Positions 1 to 11,530 of a stretch of 64,000 bases of DNA are shown here, piece by piece. Numbering within the stretch: position 1 is the first letter of the stretch; each line of letters starts with the position of its first letter. The notes beneath the pieces were generated by a model, which was not told the DNA's origin, did not search any database, and was given only the letters and a program-made list of their open reading frames with translations. The stretch comes from Agriotes lineatus (taxonomy: Eukaryota; Arthropoda; Insecta; Coleoptera; Elateridae): positions 1-64,000 of the forward strand of contig CALNHX010005863.1 in assembly GCA_940337035.1 (NCBI GenBank), given 5' to 3'. The position numbers were made by a program, and so were the translations under genes.

Positions 1-110
1 ATGTTTCAGGTTTTCACACAAACTGTAAAAGTTTTATAAAAACGACACTTTTCAAACGAGCTCGCCGTAGATTGAGACTGAACTGAGCATTAAACAAATA
101 TAAGAATATA

Positions 111-296
111 TACAGGGTGTTTGTAGATCGCTAGACCGCTCGTAACTTCGTTAATAATCGAGCTATCGCAAAGAAATTTCTTTTGTTTTAAATGCTCGTA
201 TACAACCTAAAAATTGACCTAAACCAATTTAAGCCATGGCCTCCGATTTTTACGTAGTGATAGACAACTTTGGTTTTTTAAATGGAACACCCAGTA
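111..296 (-). mobile_element. 186-bp MITE-like element, left arm
   Basis: This outer part of the palindrome starts TACAGGGTGTT at 111 and ends AACACCCAGTA at 296, so it has its own 11-bp terminal inverted repeats with one mismatch. It is mirrored by an equally long copy at 942-1127. The TACAGGGTG terminus resembles ends common among small insect DNA elements. That family link is my inference. Confidence 0.6.
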
Positions 297-941
297 TATT
301 TTTAGACATTTGATATCAACACTAAAAGTGCTTTATGGTAGCATTCTTAAATCTAAATTTGGAACTTATTTTTTTCAAAATTAAAAAAAAAATTGCCAAG
401 TAGGCCATGAATTACGCAAAATCACTAACAATCGAACAAGAAATGCAAAACAAACTCCACTTCGCTCTAAAAATTTCTTATGACCAAGTTATAGCACCAA
501 ACGTACTAAAACAATTGAAAACTTTTTTTTTAATTGAACAATATGAGTTTCATTAAACAGTTGAAAACTACAACAAAACGGCTTTCCAGCGATGTATCAT
601 ATTAGCAATTTCGTTTAGAAGTAGCTTTTAAAAAATCAAAAATACGTAAAACAATTTAAAAATAAATGTTATTGTTAATGAAACTCATATTATTCCATTT
701 AGAAAACATAGTTTTCAATTGTTTTAGTACGTTTGGTGCTATAATTCGGCCATGAGAAATTTTTAGAGCCAAGTGGAGTTTGTTTTGCATTTCTTGTTCG
801 ATTGTTAGCGATTTTACGTAATTCATGGCCTACTTTGGCTAAAAGAGAATTTTCATTTTGAAAAATAATGAGTTCCAAAATTTAAATTTAAGAATGCTAT
901 CATAAAGCACTTTTAGTGCTGATTTAAAATCTCTAAAAATA

Positions 942-1127
942 TACAGGGTGTTCCATTTAAAAAACCAAAGTTGTGTATCACTACGTAAAAATAGGAGGCC
1001 ATGGCTTAAGTTGGTTTACATCAATTTTTAGGTTTTATACTGGTATTTAAAACAAAATAAAATTTATTTCGATATCTCGATTATTAACGAAGTTACGATC
1101 CTGTAGCGATCTACAAACACCCTGTAT
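942..1127 (+). mobile_element. 186-bp MITE-like element, right arm
   Basis: This is the inverted partner of the 111-296 copy. It starts TACAGGGTGTT at 942 and ends AACACCCTGTA at 1127, with the same length. Both termini are intact here, unlike the left copy, whose inner end has one substitution and a flanking change. Confidence 0.6.
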
Positions 1128-1154
1128 ATACAAGAGCCCGTCATTACCTAAACA

Positions 1155-2289
1155 TCCCACCAAGAACTTCCGAAAAAATTTTAAAGAAATTGCTTCTAGG
1201 ATCTAGTAGTTTTGTAAAAGTCTTAACACAAAAATACGCTTAATATTTTTATTGCGAGTCTTACAAAATTTTGTATTAGAGTTATCGATAGAACACGTCC
1301 CGGTGCTATTAGAGCTCCTATTAGAACTACCGGAACTGTAAAAATTACTTCCAGGTCTTGGTAGTTTTGTAAAAGTGCTAACATAGAAATAAGCGTAACT
1401 TTTATATTTCGAGTCTTATCAAAAAATGTTATTACAGTTATCGATAGAACTCGTACGGGTGCTGCTAGAACTCATATTAGAACTACCGAAACTGTAAAAA
1501 ATTACTTCCAGCTCTTGATTGTTTTGTAAAAGCGCTAACACAAAAACACGCTTAACTTTTTTACTTCGAGTCTCATCAAAAAATTTTATTAGAGTTATCG
1601 ATAGAACTCGCCGGAGTGCTACTACAACTCCCATTAGAACTACCGAAACTTTTAAAAAATTGCTTTCAGGACTTCGTCGTTTTGTAGAAATACTAACACA
1701 AATATGGACGTAACTTCTTTACAACGGGTCCTATCAAAAAATGTTATTAGAGTTATGGATAGAACTCGCCGGGGTGCTACTAGCTCTCTTATTAGAACTA
1801 CCGGAACTTTTAAAAAATTGCTTTCAGGACTTCGTCGTTTTGTAAAAATACTAACACAGAAATGGACGTAACTTCTTTACATCGGGTCCTATCAAAAAAT
1901 GTTATTAGAGTTATCGATAGAACTCGCCACGGTGCTACTAGAACTCCCATTAGAATTACCGGAACTTTTTAAAAATTGCTTTCAGGACTTCGTCGTTTTG
2001 TAAAAATACTAACACAAAAATGGACGTAACTTCTTTACATCGGGTCCTATCAAAAAATGTTATTAGATTTATCGATAGAACTCGCTGGGGTGCTACTAGA
2101 ATTCTCATTAGAACTACCAGAACTTTTAAAAATTGCTTTCAGGACTTGGCGTTATGTAAAAATACTAACACAAAAATGGATGTAACTTCTTTAAATCGGG
2201 TCCTATCTAAAAATGTTATGATAGTTATCGATAGAACTCGCCGGGGTGCTACTATAACTCCCATCAGAACTACCGGAACTTTAACAAAT
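1155..2289 (+). repeat. 157-bp satellite, about seven monomers
   Basis: The landmark GTTATCGATAGAACTCG recurs at 1281, 1437, 1594, 1752, 1910, 2068 and 2224 with small changes, giving periods of 156, 157, 158, 158, 158 and 156 bp. Each monomer also carries a run like TTTTGTAAAAATACTAACAC and a segment like CTATTAGAACTACCGGAAC. Monomers at the left end are the most diverged, as expected at the edge of an array. Short ORFs here (64-90 codons) just follow the repeat and are not genes. Confidence 0.9.
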
Positions 2290-2344
2290 TAAAAAGATAT
2301 TTTTTTCCGATTAATAAAAAAATATTTTTTTGAAAATCTTTTTT

Positions 2345-2420
2345 TTTTGTTAGAGTTCTAGTAGCACCCCGGCGAGTTCTATCGAAAAGTCTAATGACAT
2401 TTTTCAATAAATATGACTGA
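2345..2420 (-). repeat. Inverted partial 157-bp satellite monomer
   Basis: The segment GTTCTAGTAGCACCCCGGCG followed by AGTTCTATCG is the reverse complement of the satellite core (gene-strand CGATAGAACTCGCCGGGGTG, then CTACTAGAAC). It lies about 55 bp past the last direct monomer, so the array ends in a head-to-head arrangement. Confidence 0.75.
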
Positions 2421-2804
2421 AAAACAGTTATAGTGGTATTTGTCCGAGGAAAATGTGAAGTTAGCACCCCAAATTTTCTATCCCCATTTTTTTCTCTTAA
2501 ATACATAGAACTATTTTTTAAAATAGCAAGGAACTCTAGAACTCTTTGGGGTGCAACGGGAACTCTTGAAAAATATAACATTTTTTGAAGTTGTGGTGCT
2601 AACTTCACAGGGGTCAATATACTAGAATTCATTTGACCCAACTTTTCAAAGGTAGGTACTATATCGTTTCGCTTATTAATTACTTTCTCTAACATTTAGG
2701 TGTGGTTCTCTATTATCATCGAGTTACATTTTAAATGCCTAAAATAGAAATACTTTATGCCCGACCCTGTAGAAGTTGCTGCGATATTGTTTAATTTTCT
2801 ATAT
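2421..2804. other. AT-rich spacer, no gene recognised
   Basis: No recognisable coding or RNA feature. A 141-codon minus-strand ORF overlaps this stretch and the inverted satellite piece. Its composition and its overlap with repeat sequence argue against a real gene. A short pair, GAAGTTAGCACCCC near 2457 and GGTGCTAACTTC near 2594, is an inverted repeat of about 12 bp. Confidence 0.5.
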
Positions 2805-3800
2805 GTAGCATAAATCAAATTTCAGACAGATTCATAATAAAATCTATTAGTTCACTCTAACATGAGTACAACAATGGTACCATTGCATTAATAATAAGAA
2901 GAAAAGTGTATTATCTATTTATATAAGCTGCTGCCATATTTTTTTATTTTTCTAGATGTAGTATTGTAGCATTAATAAAATCTTAGGCAGATTAGTAATA
3001 AAATATATTAGTAGATTTAAATATAAGTACAGAAATTCTACCATTATATTAATAATGAGAAGAAAAGTTTATTGTCAGTCAGATTAATAATATAGAATCT
3101 ACTACTGAGCTCAAATACGTCCACCCCAGTAGTACTATTGCATTAATAAGAAAAAGAAATCTTTCTTGTCAATCAGATTAAGAACCAAATTTATTAGTGG
3201 ACTCATATGTGAGTAGAATCATGGTACTATTGCGTTAATATGAAGAATAGTAGCCCATTTATCGATCTTATATAAATGTCAGAAATATATTTGTTTTTCT
3301 CTACCTATGTAGCGCAAATCAAATGAGAGTCAGATTTATAATGGAATCTATTAGTCGACCCAAATATGAGCAGAACAATGGTATCGTTGCATTAATAATA
3401 AGAAAAGGTAAAGGTTCAGGGTCATTTCAATTCCCCCAACTGGGGGCGGGCTGCTATAGGGACCTTGCGTCCCTCTTCAGCCGAGAACGGAAATTATAGG
3501 ATGGGTGAGAGAAAGGAGGGGTGGAGAAGAGAGGCCAGGAAAGGTGGAGAAGTACTGCCCCGGCATTCGCTTCAAAGAAGGTACTTGTTGTCTCAGGAAA
3601 CCACCTAAAAACCTTAATCAGGGCAGACGGCCAGGGGAATCGAACCCGCGACCTCCCGAATGCTAAGCAGACGTGGTAACCCCTAGTCTACAGAGCTCGG
3701 TTAATAAGGAAAGGGTGTATGTCCCTGCAATATTATATGTTTTTCTATATGTAACATAAATCAAGTGTCAGATTAAAAACAAAATGGCACCATTGCTGTA
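2805..3800 (+). repeat. Divergent tandem repeat, about 5-6 units, split by a SINE
   Basis: A block that reads roughly GTAGCATAAATCAAAT, CAGATTNATAATAAAATC, TATTAGTNGACTCAAATATG, AGTANAACAATGGTAC and CATTGCATTAATAATAAG is repeated near 2807, 2960, 3080, 3170, 3306 and, after the SINE, in shortened form near 3735. Spacing is uneven (about 80-150 bp) and the copies have drifted, so this is an old array. No coding capacity is evident. Confidence 0.65.
3410..3702 (-). mobile_element. tRNA-derived SINE
   Basis: Read on the minus strand, the right end begins CCGAGCTCTGTAGACTAGGG and shortly reaches CGCGGGTTCGATTCCCC, a good polymerase III B-box inside a tRNA-like head. About 220 bp of unrelated GC-richer body follow. 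The element is flanked by imperfect duplications, AATAAGAAAAGGT at 3397-3409 and AATAAGGAAAGGGT at 3703-3716. A functional tRNA gene is less likely because of the long attached body and the target duplication. Confidence 0.75.
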
Positions 3801-3802
3801 AC

Positions 3803-4466
3803 TCCATTGGCGGCTCGCTTAAGAGAGCGAAAAAGAGTCATATGTCTACCATAACAAGTCAGTCAGTCAATTTTTTTTATTCTGAAATAAACATTTTTCT
3901 GTGCCAATTTCTCATCTTAAACAAAGCCTGAGTAATGTTTATTTCATAAATATGAACTTGATGATAAGCGGTGCTTGCTTACACGGACGCATTTGTGCCA
4001 GATCGAACCGGTTCTCACGTTTTCTACAGTTTCTAGACAGCAGCATGGGCAGAGCGGCAAGAAGTAGGTTCAAAGGTAGGCATATTTTAACATTCACTGC
4101 CAGCCATTTTAGCGTAGACCCAAGCGTTAATCACTCTCAGTCTAGCCTAAACTTTGCAATAATGCGAGCGGGTTGAGTTTCTGATTACAGTTTTTGCAAG
4201 CACGCTGACTCCATCGAGTTCAGATGAAGCAAATCCGCTTCCAGGGAGCATACTCGGAAGGCCATGTGTATGATTCCGCCAAAGAGACATTGGAGTTTGC
4301 AAAATAATAAAATTCCGCAAAGTAGCCTTAGAAATTGATTTCACAATTTTTTATAAGAGTGTCATGAAACAACAACATTTCAGTAGACAACTGAAGTTGA
4401 TAGATTAAGAAAATTGTTTACGGTTCGTATGTGATAAGCTTTTAACTGTTGTGAGTTGTATAAAAA
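3803..4466. other. No gene recognised
   Basis: I see nothing supportable here. Two small ORFs (91 and 65 codons, opposite strands, overlapping at about 4147-4176) show no known motif. The last 100-150 bases should include the 5' end of the mariner that follows, but I could not find a convincing terminal inverted repeat. Confidence 0.5.
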
Positions 4467-5464
4467 ATGGATTGAAACAGAAAAGATTATCGCTGGATGA
4501 TTTTTTACGATTTTAAATCGTCTCTCACTCCAGAACAGTACATCGAACGACTTCGCAATGCTTTTGGGGATGAAGCACCATCAGACTACACCGTCTACGA
4601 CTGGTTTTCGGAATTCCACCGTGGCCGAAATTTTCCTAACGACGAAGTCCGCAAATGTCGTCCAAAATCTGCGGTTACTCATGAAAACGGCGGCCGGCGA
4701 ATCACCTATGCTGAAATTGAGGCAACCTTAAGCATCTCGGGGACTGCAATCAAATAATTCTTCACTAACATTTAGGGGCCACATAATTTGGATGAAGCTC
4801 AAAAACTAGCACGTGTGGATTGGTGCAAGAAAATGCTGAAGAGGTTTGCAAGTTGTCAGTCGAAACATGTGTATGACATCGTCACCAGTGACAAAACATG
4901 GATTTATTGTTATGAACCGGAAACGAAGCGATAATCGGCACAGTGGATCTTCCAAGGTTAAGCAAAGCCAACAACATTTATGCGATCTCGCAGTGCAAGT
5001 AAGAATATGGTTGATTCGTTCTTTAGCCGATCAGGCCATCTTGTAACAATTCCTTTGGAAGATCGTCGCACAGTAGACGCTGAATGGTATTCCACCACTT
5101 ATTTACCAGCAGTCGTAGAAAAAGTACGTACACAACGTCCTCGAAGTCGCCTAATCCTATACCATGACAATGCATCATCCCACACCGCTGCTCAAACAAT
5201 GACATTTTTGGCCTCTGTAAATGTTGAACTATTGGGTCACCCACCTTATAGCCCCGACTTGGCACCGTGTGATTTCTATTTATTCCTCACAATCAAGAAT
5301 AAATTGCGTGGACAACGGTTTAAGTCCCCCGATGAGGCTGTTGAGGCATATAATAACATGGTCGCTGAGGTGTCTCAGGTCTCAGGTCTGAGGTATTTGA
5401 GGACTGGTTCAATAGAATGAATAAATGCATACAATGTAACGCCGAATATTTTGAAAAAGAATAA
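4467..5464 (+). pseudogene. Decayed mariner (Tc1/mariner) transposase
   Basis: This is a cut-and-paste transposase remnant. The N-terminal helix-turn-helix part is readable from 4476 (RWMIFYDFKSSLTPEQYIE, then FGDEAPSDYTVYDWF and RPKSAVTHEN). A middle part follows in another frame at about 4790-4955 (SDKTWIYCYEPETKR), with the first catalytic Asp in SDKTW. The C-terminal catalytic part follows (HDNASSHTA, then GHPPYSPDLAPCDFYLF, the D34D signature). A last frame change near 5395 leads to a tail ending in EYFEKE and a stop at 5462-5464. Damage: a stop two codons after the presumed ATG at 4467, frame changes near 4757, 4960 and 5395, and an in-frame stop near 4938. The length matches a normal mariner gene of about 345 codons. 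It is inactive. Confidence 0.9.
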
Positions 5465-6690
5465 ACTTAAAATTCCTTATAGTTTGTTATCTTATGTATT
5501 GTTTTGCGAAAATGTATCTAGTTGCCCTCGTATCACATAGAATGGTAATTTCTTTGTCGTGAAAAAAGTATACCATTAACACAGTCCTATGTCAAACATA
5601 ATTGATTTCATTATTCTCACTCACATTGTCTGTTACTTAGATGCTGCCAGAAATAGTTGTTTCTTTTACAGTAATGAAGTTTTTTACTGATGATCTGGCA
5701 CCATTTCTGCTATTTTTCCGACGTAAAATCAGGAAAAGAAAAAGCTGCATTTTCTACACTTAGGTAGAGAAATGATTACTCTGTTAGTTGAGCTCGAACA
5801 TACCGCAATAACTTAAAAAAAGTTAACTCTTGAGCTAGGATTTTTCAAAATTGTCGTGACATTCATAATTCTGTAATTTTAAATGTGTCCTTTTTGTATT
5901 TATTTGCTCCAGCTAAGAAAACATATAAAGCATACATATTATTGTAAAATGTCTACCTACCTCGTTGAATGTTTAGCCTTCTATTGGTTACATGCGGAAA
6001 TATGGAAATTAAATAAAACTTATGATGTTAAATAATAGCTACCTTCATTTAAATTACTTCTGAAACGTTAGTAACTAAAGTTCATGGTGATACACTAGAT
6101 TAAGAAATCTGGCGTTTAATTTCTAAAAACGGCTGAAGGGTTCAAGTGAGGCCTTTTGGGTATGATTAAGTATTAATTTTAGTTAGATATTGTCTTACAA
6201 AACAGTCTACTAATTTAAATAACTTTTGTAAATTACTATTTCCTTTAAAATGCGCAATCGCACCGAAGTTAAGAAGGATAGTTGTTTTGAGTTTCAAGTC
6301 AAAATCAATTAACTGAAAAATACGCCGATGAGCGAGACTTAATAAATTATTCTTTCGAATGTGTGTTTGGAAATTATTAAGTTTTTGTATTCTGATAAAT
6401 TACACTTCGGGTTATAGTTTTACTACAACCTTTGGGTTTAACAGGATCTTTATTAAAAGTACTAATTTTGTTGATCCCAACATTTGAGTAAAATTTAAAA
6501 GTAGCTTTATTTTTATCACATAACCGACGAGTAAAATAAAAAATGCGTTGCAAATAAATTAGTTATTTTTAATTGTACATTCAAATAAATGGAACGTAAA
6601 GGCTAACATATATTTCAGTGAAAATTGACAGAATTTTCAGAAAAGCTTCGCCATGTCATTGTTTTATTGGGCCAGGGTTCTTTTTTAACC
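5465..6690. other. AT-rich spacer, no gene recognised
   Basis: The first part presumably holds the 3' end of the mariner element. No terminal inverted repeat was clear to me. The rest is AT-rich with no long ORF, no tRNA-like motif and no obvious repeat. Confidence 0.5.
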
Positions 6691-6699
6691 TTTTGAACC

Positions 6700-7125
6700 T
6701 TCGGCGAAGGAGATAACAAACGAGTATAAACCGAAAATTGAAGAGCAAAAGAATGAGTGCGGCATGTGTCCTTATTTCTTTTACACTTCCAGCACGAGAT
6801 GTGCAAGTAATCTGACGAGGAGTCTGTTAATGTTTCCCATGGCGGTCGTTACGCGGCGCTCTTATCGCCGACTGAGCCACTGATTGCTTCATTTCAGACA
6901 ATTGCCTGTTTATATTCGGCGGACCGCAACCAGTCCTTATCCTGATAAAACAAGGACCTGTTCCTCGCACAACAGTTGTTTTGTTCACTTGTTTTGTACA
7001 CGCGTCCTATTAAACACTACAAGAACGCGGATTATCCTCAGGATAATGGTAATCACTCGCCTCTTGGTTGTTCTCACTTGTTTCTCTAAAACGTCAGCCG
7101 CCGGTCTCTCCTTATCTTGAAAAGA
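6700..7125. promoter_or_regulatory. GC-richer stretch with clustered GATA-type motifs
   Basis: Within about 420 bp there are at least seven GATAA/TTATC sites: 6712, 6861, a back-to-back pair TTATCCTGATAA at 6937-6948, a perfect-arm palindrome ATTATCCTCAGGATAAT at 7031-7047, and TTATC near 7112. The stretch is richer in G+C than both flanks. GATA transcription factors bind such motifs, so an enhancer or promoter is possible, but there is no neighbouring gene in view. The 78-codon ORF at 6884-7120 has no recognisable domain. Confidence 0.25.
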
Positions 7126-8072
7126 AATCGCGCAGAAAATATTATGCACCGTCACCGTTATTTCATTCGGGCGCTGTTAAGTTAAACTAAAATTGGATTT
7201 TTTAAACTGCTGTTTGGATATTACATGGGGAAAATGAGTAGTGTGAATTACAGACTATTTTTATCTTTCCTGTAGTCGGTTGAACCACTATTTTTCAAAA
7301 ATGTAATTAAAGGAAGTGTCTAATCATCCAATTCCAAAATATGCACAAGAGTAGATCCATTATACACAATCTCTTTACATGTACGTCTACGTATACGTGG
7401 TATACGTATAACAATAACACACTATAGACATTCAAATATTAACAAACTCTTTCTTGAAAGACAATCATTATTATTGGTTGACTATTAAATACAGTTATCA
7501 ATACAAATATAGAAAGCACTGAATACACTGTCTTCACCAGCCTCTATTACAAAAAATTATCTGCAGGTATAAAAAGTAAAGATTTATTGCAGCTCCAATT
7601 TCGAATAAATTGGTGATGCAATGAAACAGTAATTAACCTTGTATCAGATCTTTTTATATTCGTAAATATAAAATAAACTCACAACTGTAACTGCATATCG
7701 TATCGAGAAAACCAGAAAGTGACAAAATCAGTTAAATGTTAGCTTGTAACTTTGTTTCTTTTCTATATAGATCTCAGTGGTGAGTTTGGAAATTACTGTA
7801 TAAAAAAATCTCCAAAAAAAATCTAAAAATTGTACGGGTATAGCAGTTTTGTGTGCAATCTTTACCTTCAAGTAAGGTTTTATCATATTAATGGGCCCTT
7901 TAGTAAATGAATCAGAGATATATAGATTGCGTTGACTGGGAGGACCAGATTAGTAAGTTTTTAAAAAATGTATTTAAGCTGCGACCAACAGTTACACGAA
8001 CGAAACCAATTACCAGTCACAGCATATCATGTGCATAATGTATGTAGCATGTGTTGTGTGTGGTCAGGATAC
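7126..8072. other. AT-rich spacer, no gene recognised
   Basis: No gene seen. One short perfect palindrome, ACGTATAC-GTG-GTATACGT, lies at 7389-7407. Otherwise it is featureless AT-rich sequence. Confidence 0.5.
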
Positions 8073-8250
8073 TCTTTCCCCTAGATCAGCTTCCGGGAAA
8101 AGCGCCGTTAATTCTATCCCAGCGGCGAATAGTAACCGGGCCCGATATCGATCTTACGGGCTGCGTAAAAATTCCGCCTGCCCATGGATTAGAACCGAGG
8201 ACTCACTTATTGCAAGCCTGGCGTCCTTACCACTGCGCCATGCGGTACTT
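8073..8250 (-). mobile_element. tRNA-headed SINE-like copy
   Basis: On the minus strand the right end reads ATGGCGCAGTGGTAAGGACG and then CCTCGGTTCTAATCC, which fit the A-box and B-box of a tRNA-like promoter about 35 bp apart. The body continues through a segment containing GCAGCCCGTAAGATCG and CCGGTTACTATTCGCCG. GC content is above the surroundings. The left boundary is approximate. A real tRNA is possible, but the acceptor ends do not obviously pair. Confidence 0.5.
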
Positions 8251-8259
8251 TTGCAGGTA

Positions 8260-10735
8260 CTGAAGTAATAGAAAAATTTGGTAACTGAACCCTTGTTGAT
8301 GATTTGAGGTAGGATGTTCTTTGTGAGAAGAAAAGTTAGGCTAAACTTTCCATTATGCCTACGTTAACTCACAAGGAAGTGAACACAGCTGGGGGTATTT
8401 TAAAACTACTTTGTAAAGTTCAAAATGCCTGTAGTACTATTTAACGTCAATATAATACAAGAATTTAAGCCCACCCTAAGAAAGTATTTACAACAAACGG
8501 CTTCTGTAATAAAATTGTCTAATAATGTAATAACAAATGTAGGACAAACAATCGCTATATAAAGGAGTTAAAACCGTAACGGCTGACACAAAATCACGCA
8601 ATAAATAAAATGCTACAATTTCTTGTTTTTTACTAAGTACTTGATTATTTGAATAAGTAATGTGCTTTATTACTTCTGGTGTTTTAAATTTAAATATGAC
8701 AGTTATTATAATAGAATTGCCAAGTTGTTTAAATTGCAACGTTGAACACTTTCAGCACTTCTTAGAACTTAATACGTAATTATTGATGTAGCCGATTTAA
8801 CATTGTTTATGTGTTAGTTTTTATGTTAATTTTCAAATAAAATTTGACTTGACAGTCGGTGACAGTTATGCAATGGTTTAGGTTATGTGTGTAGATTTCA
8901 TTCTACATCAATATAATGTGAATTAATAATGGGCATGTGTTTCAATTTTCAAAGCCAAGCTTGATTTCACTTTAGTTTGCTCACGTGTTATATAATTGGC
9001 ATTTAATAAGCATTCTACAGAGACATCAAAGATTGAATGCCACATAACCAGTGACATTGGCGATTTAGTGAATTTAATGTTCTAATGTTGCATTCAAGCG
9101 TCGAATTAATATTTTTCTGATCATAGATGCTCGTGATAAAGTTTTGAATTCTCAGGTCGTGCTTTATTTCTTTTGCATCAACAACAGCTCGATTCAGAGC
9201 TAATATACGTACTTTTGAATTGTTTTGTATAAGTAGCTCTCCCAAATATGTGGCACGCCACTGCGACTCTCAGATTTAATTTTACCAACAGTGTTAAATG
9301 GGATGCGTATATAACGTATTCAGTCTTTTGTTTTATTTTGTAACCGTAATCTTGGTTATTGGCTCTCGATAATAAGTTGATAAGCAGTATAACATACACA
9401 AACAATCTAATATAGCAATATCAACAATGAAACGACAACATAGAAACGACAGCACAACAAAAATTGACGTCAGCACAACAATGACGTAATAGCCTGTACC
9501 TAAAATACTGAATTCTTAAATTTTTGTCCATTTCGAGAATCAAAATAGAATGAAACGTTGTATGTACTGGATAATCAAGATTATAGCTTCCAAGAAATTT
9601 AAAGCACTACACTGCGCATCACGTTTTAAACATTCCCTTGTGCTATAATCTATTGATTATGCCCTTAATACATAAATAACGATTTGGATGTCTCTGTAAA
9701 TAAAAATATGCAACTGAGAATCCTTATTTTTTTTGAGACTTAAAGAAAATAAATTGTAAACCATACTTATTTTGAAAATGTCAAACGACCGGTAGCAGTG
9801 CATTTTTTGCAATAGGAATTCGAATTAAACTCTAAAAGGACTGTATGATATGTATTAATTAAGTACAGTTATAAACGTATTAACCAGTCTCCTATCTTGT
9901 AACAAACATGAACAAAGTGGCGAACAGATTTGAAAAATTTAATGTAAGGTGCTTATGATTTATGAATTATATGTAGAATTTAAGATCTACTCACTAGGTT
10001 TATCATTGATTAAAAAGTATAAATGAAACATTTTGATATTGCTATCAATTAATTATGAATAATTTAAATTATATTTGGTAAAGTTCAAATCATTATATTT
10101 GAAATGAATAAAATATTATTACATTTTATTTCCTCAGTTAATTATATTGTTATTTAGCTGAGTTTAAATATTCCATAGATTACAGAATTATGAGAGTGAT
10201 AATATTATATAATTCCAGGTTTATCAGTTTCAACTTGTTGAATTCTCCTTATATTAAAAACAATTTCTTACAAGAAATCTCCAATTATATTTAAACTTAT
10301 TTAGAACCAATAATTACATCGTGCATCATGCTAAACAATGTGCATATACTTATTTTTTCAATGTTTTCATAGATTTAATAAATCTAGGTATTTATATAGT
10401 CATTTTGTCAGCAGCAAACACAACGCCCATATTACTACTTAAAATATATGAAAAAAAACAAGACTAAAACCACATTTTTGTTGTTTAGTCCTTCATAACA
10501 TGTACAAATCTTATGGATGCTTTCTACTAGATCTAGTTAAGCAATAGAAGATACTACTTATTTAATACTTAGAATTACATTATTTACTATATATGTAGTT
10601 ATTGCTTGATTATGAAGTAGTTATGTATTTAATTTACCTGATTGTGAACATATAAGCAAATAATGTTAATTATTGTGATTTTGGAACAAACGATAATTCA
10701 GATGCATATTCATCGGCAAAGAATCAGTAAAGGTC
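8260..10735. other. AT-rich spacer, no gene recognised
   Basis: A 2.5-kb AT-rich region with only short ORFs (up to 83 codons) that show no motif. Near 9465 there is a TGACGTCA palindrome and at 9483 a TGACGTAA site, both CRE-like but isolated. A small inverted pair (ATAATCAAGATTATAGC near 9572 and GCTATAATCTATTGATTAT near 9643) may be a tiny foldback. Confidence 0.45.
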
Positions 10736-10739
10736 TTTA

Positions 10740-11165
10740 CATGGAACTCCCTCGGAAGTGGAAGTTTTGAAACAAAAAATTTTGAAAATATCAAAGAAAA
10801 AAAAACAATTTTAAAAAATGTTTACCCTATATTTCTTGGGTGCAAAATATATTTATTTTCGGGTAGGAACCTGAGCTACGTGTAAAATAACTAACACTTT
10901 TTGACTACAAGCATAGGCAGAATTTTATTTTTTAACGATACTCATCCTGTATTTATTTGAGTAAAAATAAATTCGGTTTCCAGCCAGATAGAGATCTAAT
11001 CCGTATTTTTCTCCAACAAGTTGTGATATATACCGCTAACGGGCGGATAGACAGACATACTGACGGATAGACAGACAACCGATGAAATTAAGAAAAAATG
11101 TTTTAGGTGATTTTTTCACGATGATAATACTTTCTTCACCTTAGGCAAAGGAAGTGAAAAAGAAA
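10740..11165 (+). mobile_element. Candidate non-LTR retroelement 3' remnant
   Basis: The segment ends with GATAGACAGACAACCGATG, a T-rich stretch, and then a small hairpin in which TTCACCTT pairs with AAGGAAGTGAA. The same order (GACAGAC tract, CAATGAAA, then a hairpin with AAAGGAAGTAAA) is seen at 12900-13080, so the two look like diverged copies of one 3' end. No reverse transcriptase reading frame is attached. The assignment to non-LTR elements is inference from layout only. Confidence 0.35.
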
Positions 11166-11526
11166 TATTAAATTTAGAGATGGCAGATTATCTAGAACCT
11201 TTGTGACTGTATGTGAAACAATTCTGAAATTAATTAATTTTTCTCAATTACTGGACCATCCTTATAATACATAACTATGTTCGAACTCGAATATACTTTT
11301 GATCAAACGTTGTCTATTGTTTCTTTAACGCAGGAATAGATAACAATTTACACAAAATGGAGATTTTTACCCTTAATAAAAATGTATCTCGACAGATACA
11401 GGATGAACATAGTAAAAAACAGAAAGAAAACTATGACCGCAGACGGAAAGGTCGCCATCACCTGCGTAGACAGCAATGTAAAAATATCAATGCACGCCGC
11501 ACTTGCGAAGGAAGTACAGATTTTTT
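11166..11526. other. No gene recognised; small basic ORF
   Basis: The only ORF is 62 codons (11357-11545) with a basic centre, KENYDRRRKGRHHLRR. It weakly recalls the region after the integrase core in Gypsy-type Pol proteins, but this is too short to call. It runs into the TACAGGGTG terminus of the next element. Confidence 0.3.
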
Positions 11527-11530
11527 AATT

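Larger units (their letters stand above)
107..1131. repeat. 1-kb imperfect palindrome (foldback/MITE-like element)
   Basis: The first 450 bases or so (107-556) reappear as reverse complement at about 674-1131, leaving a loop of roughly 118 bp. The outermost 21 bases match perfectly: TATATACAGGGTGTTTGTAG at 107 is mirrored by CTACAAACACCCTGTATATA ending at 1131. Inner landmarks such as the segment with CAATTGAAAAC and the segment with AAAGCACTTTTAGTG also pair across the centre. No ORF in it looks like a transposase, so it is probably a non-autonomous foldback or a head-to-head dimer of a small element. Confidence 0.85.

Noticed and set aside
2270..2695. 141-codon minus-strand ORF
   Set aside because: Overlaps the inverted satellite monomer and homopolymer runs; no recognised domain.
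3640..3702. Functional tRNA gene
   Set aside because: The tRNA-like head is joined to a 220-bp body and flanked by a target duplication, as in a SINE.
9572..9661. Short inverted repeat around GATAATCAAGATTATAGC
   Set aside because: Arms of about 17 bp with mismatches in AT-rich DNA; expected by chance.
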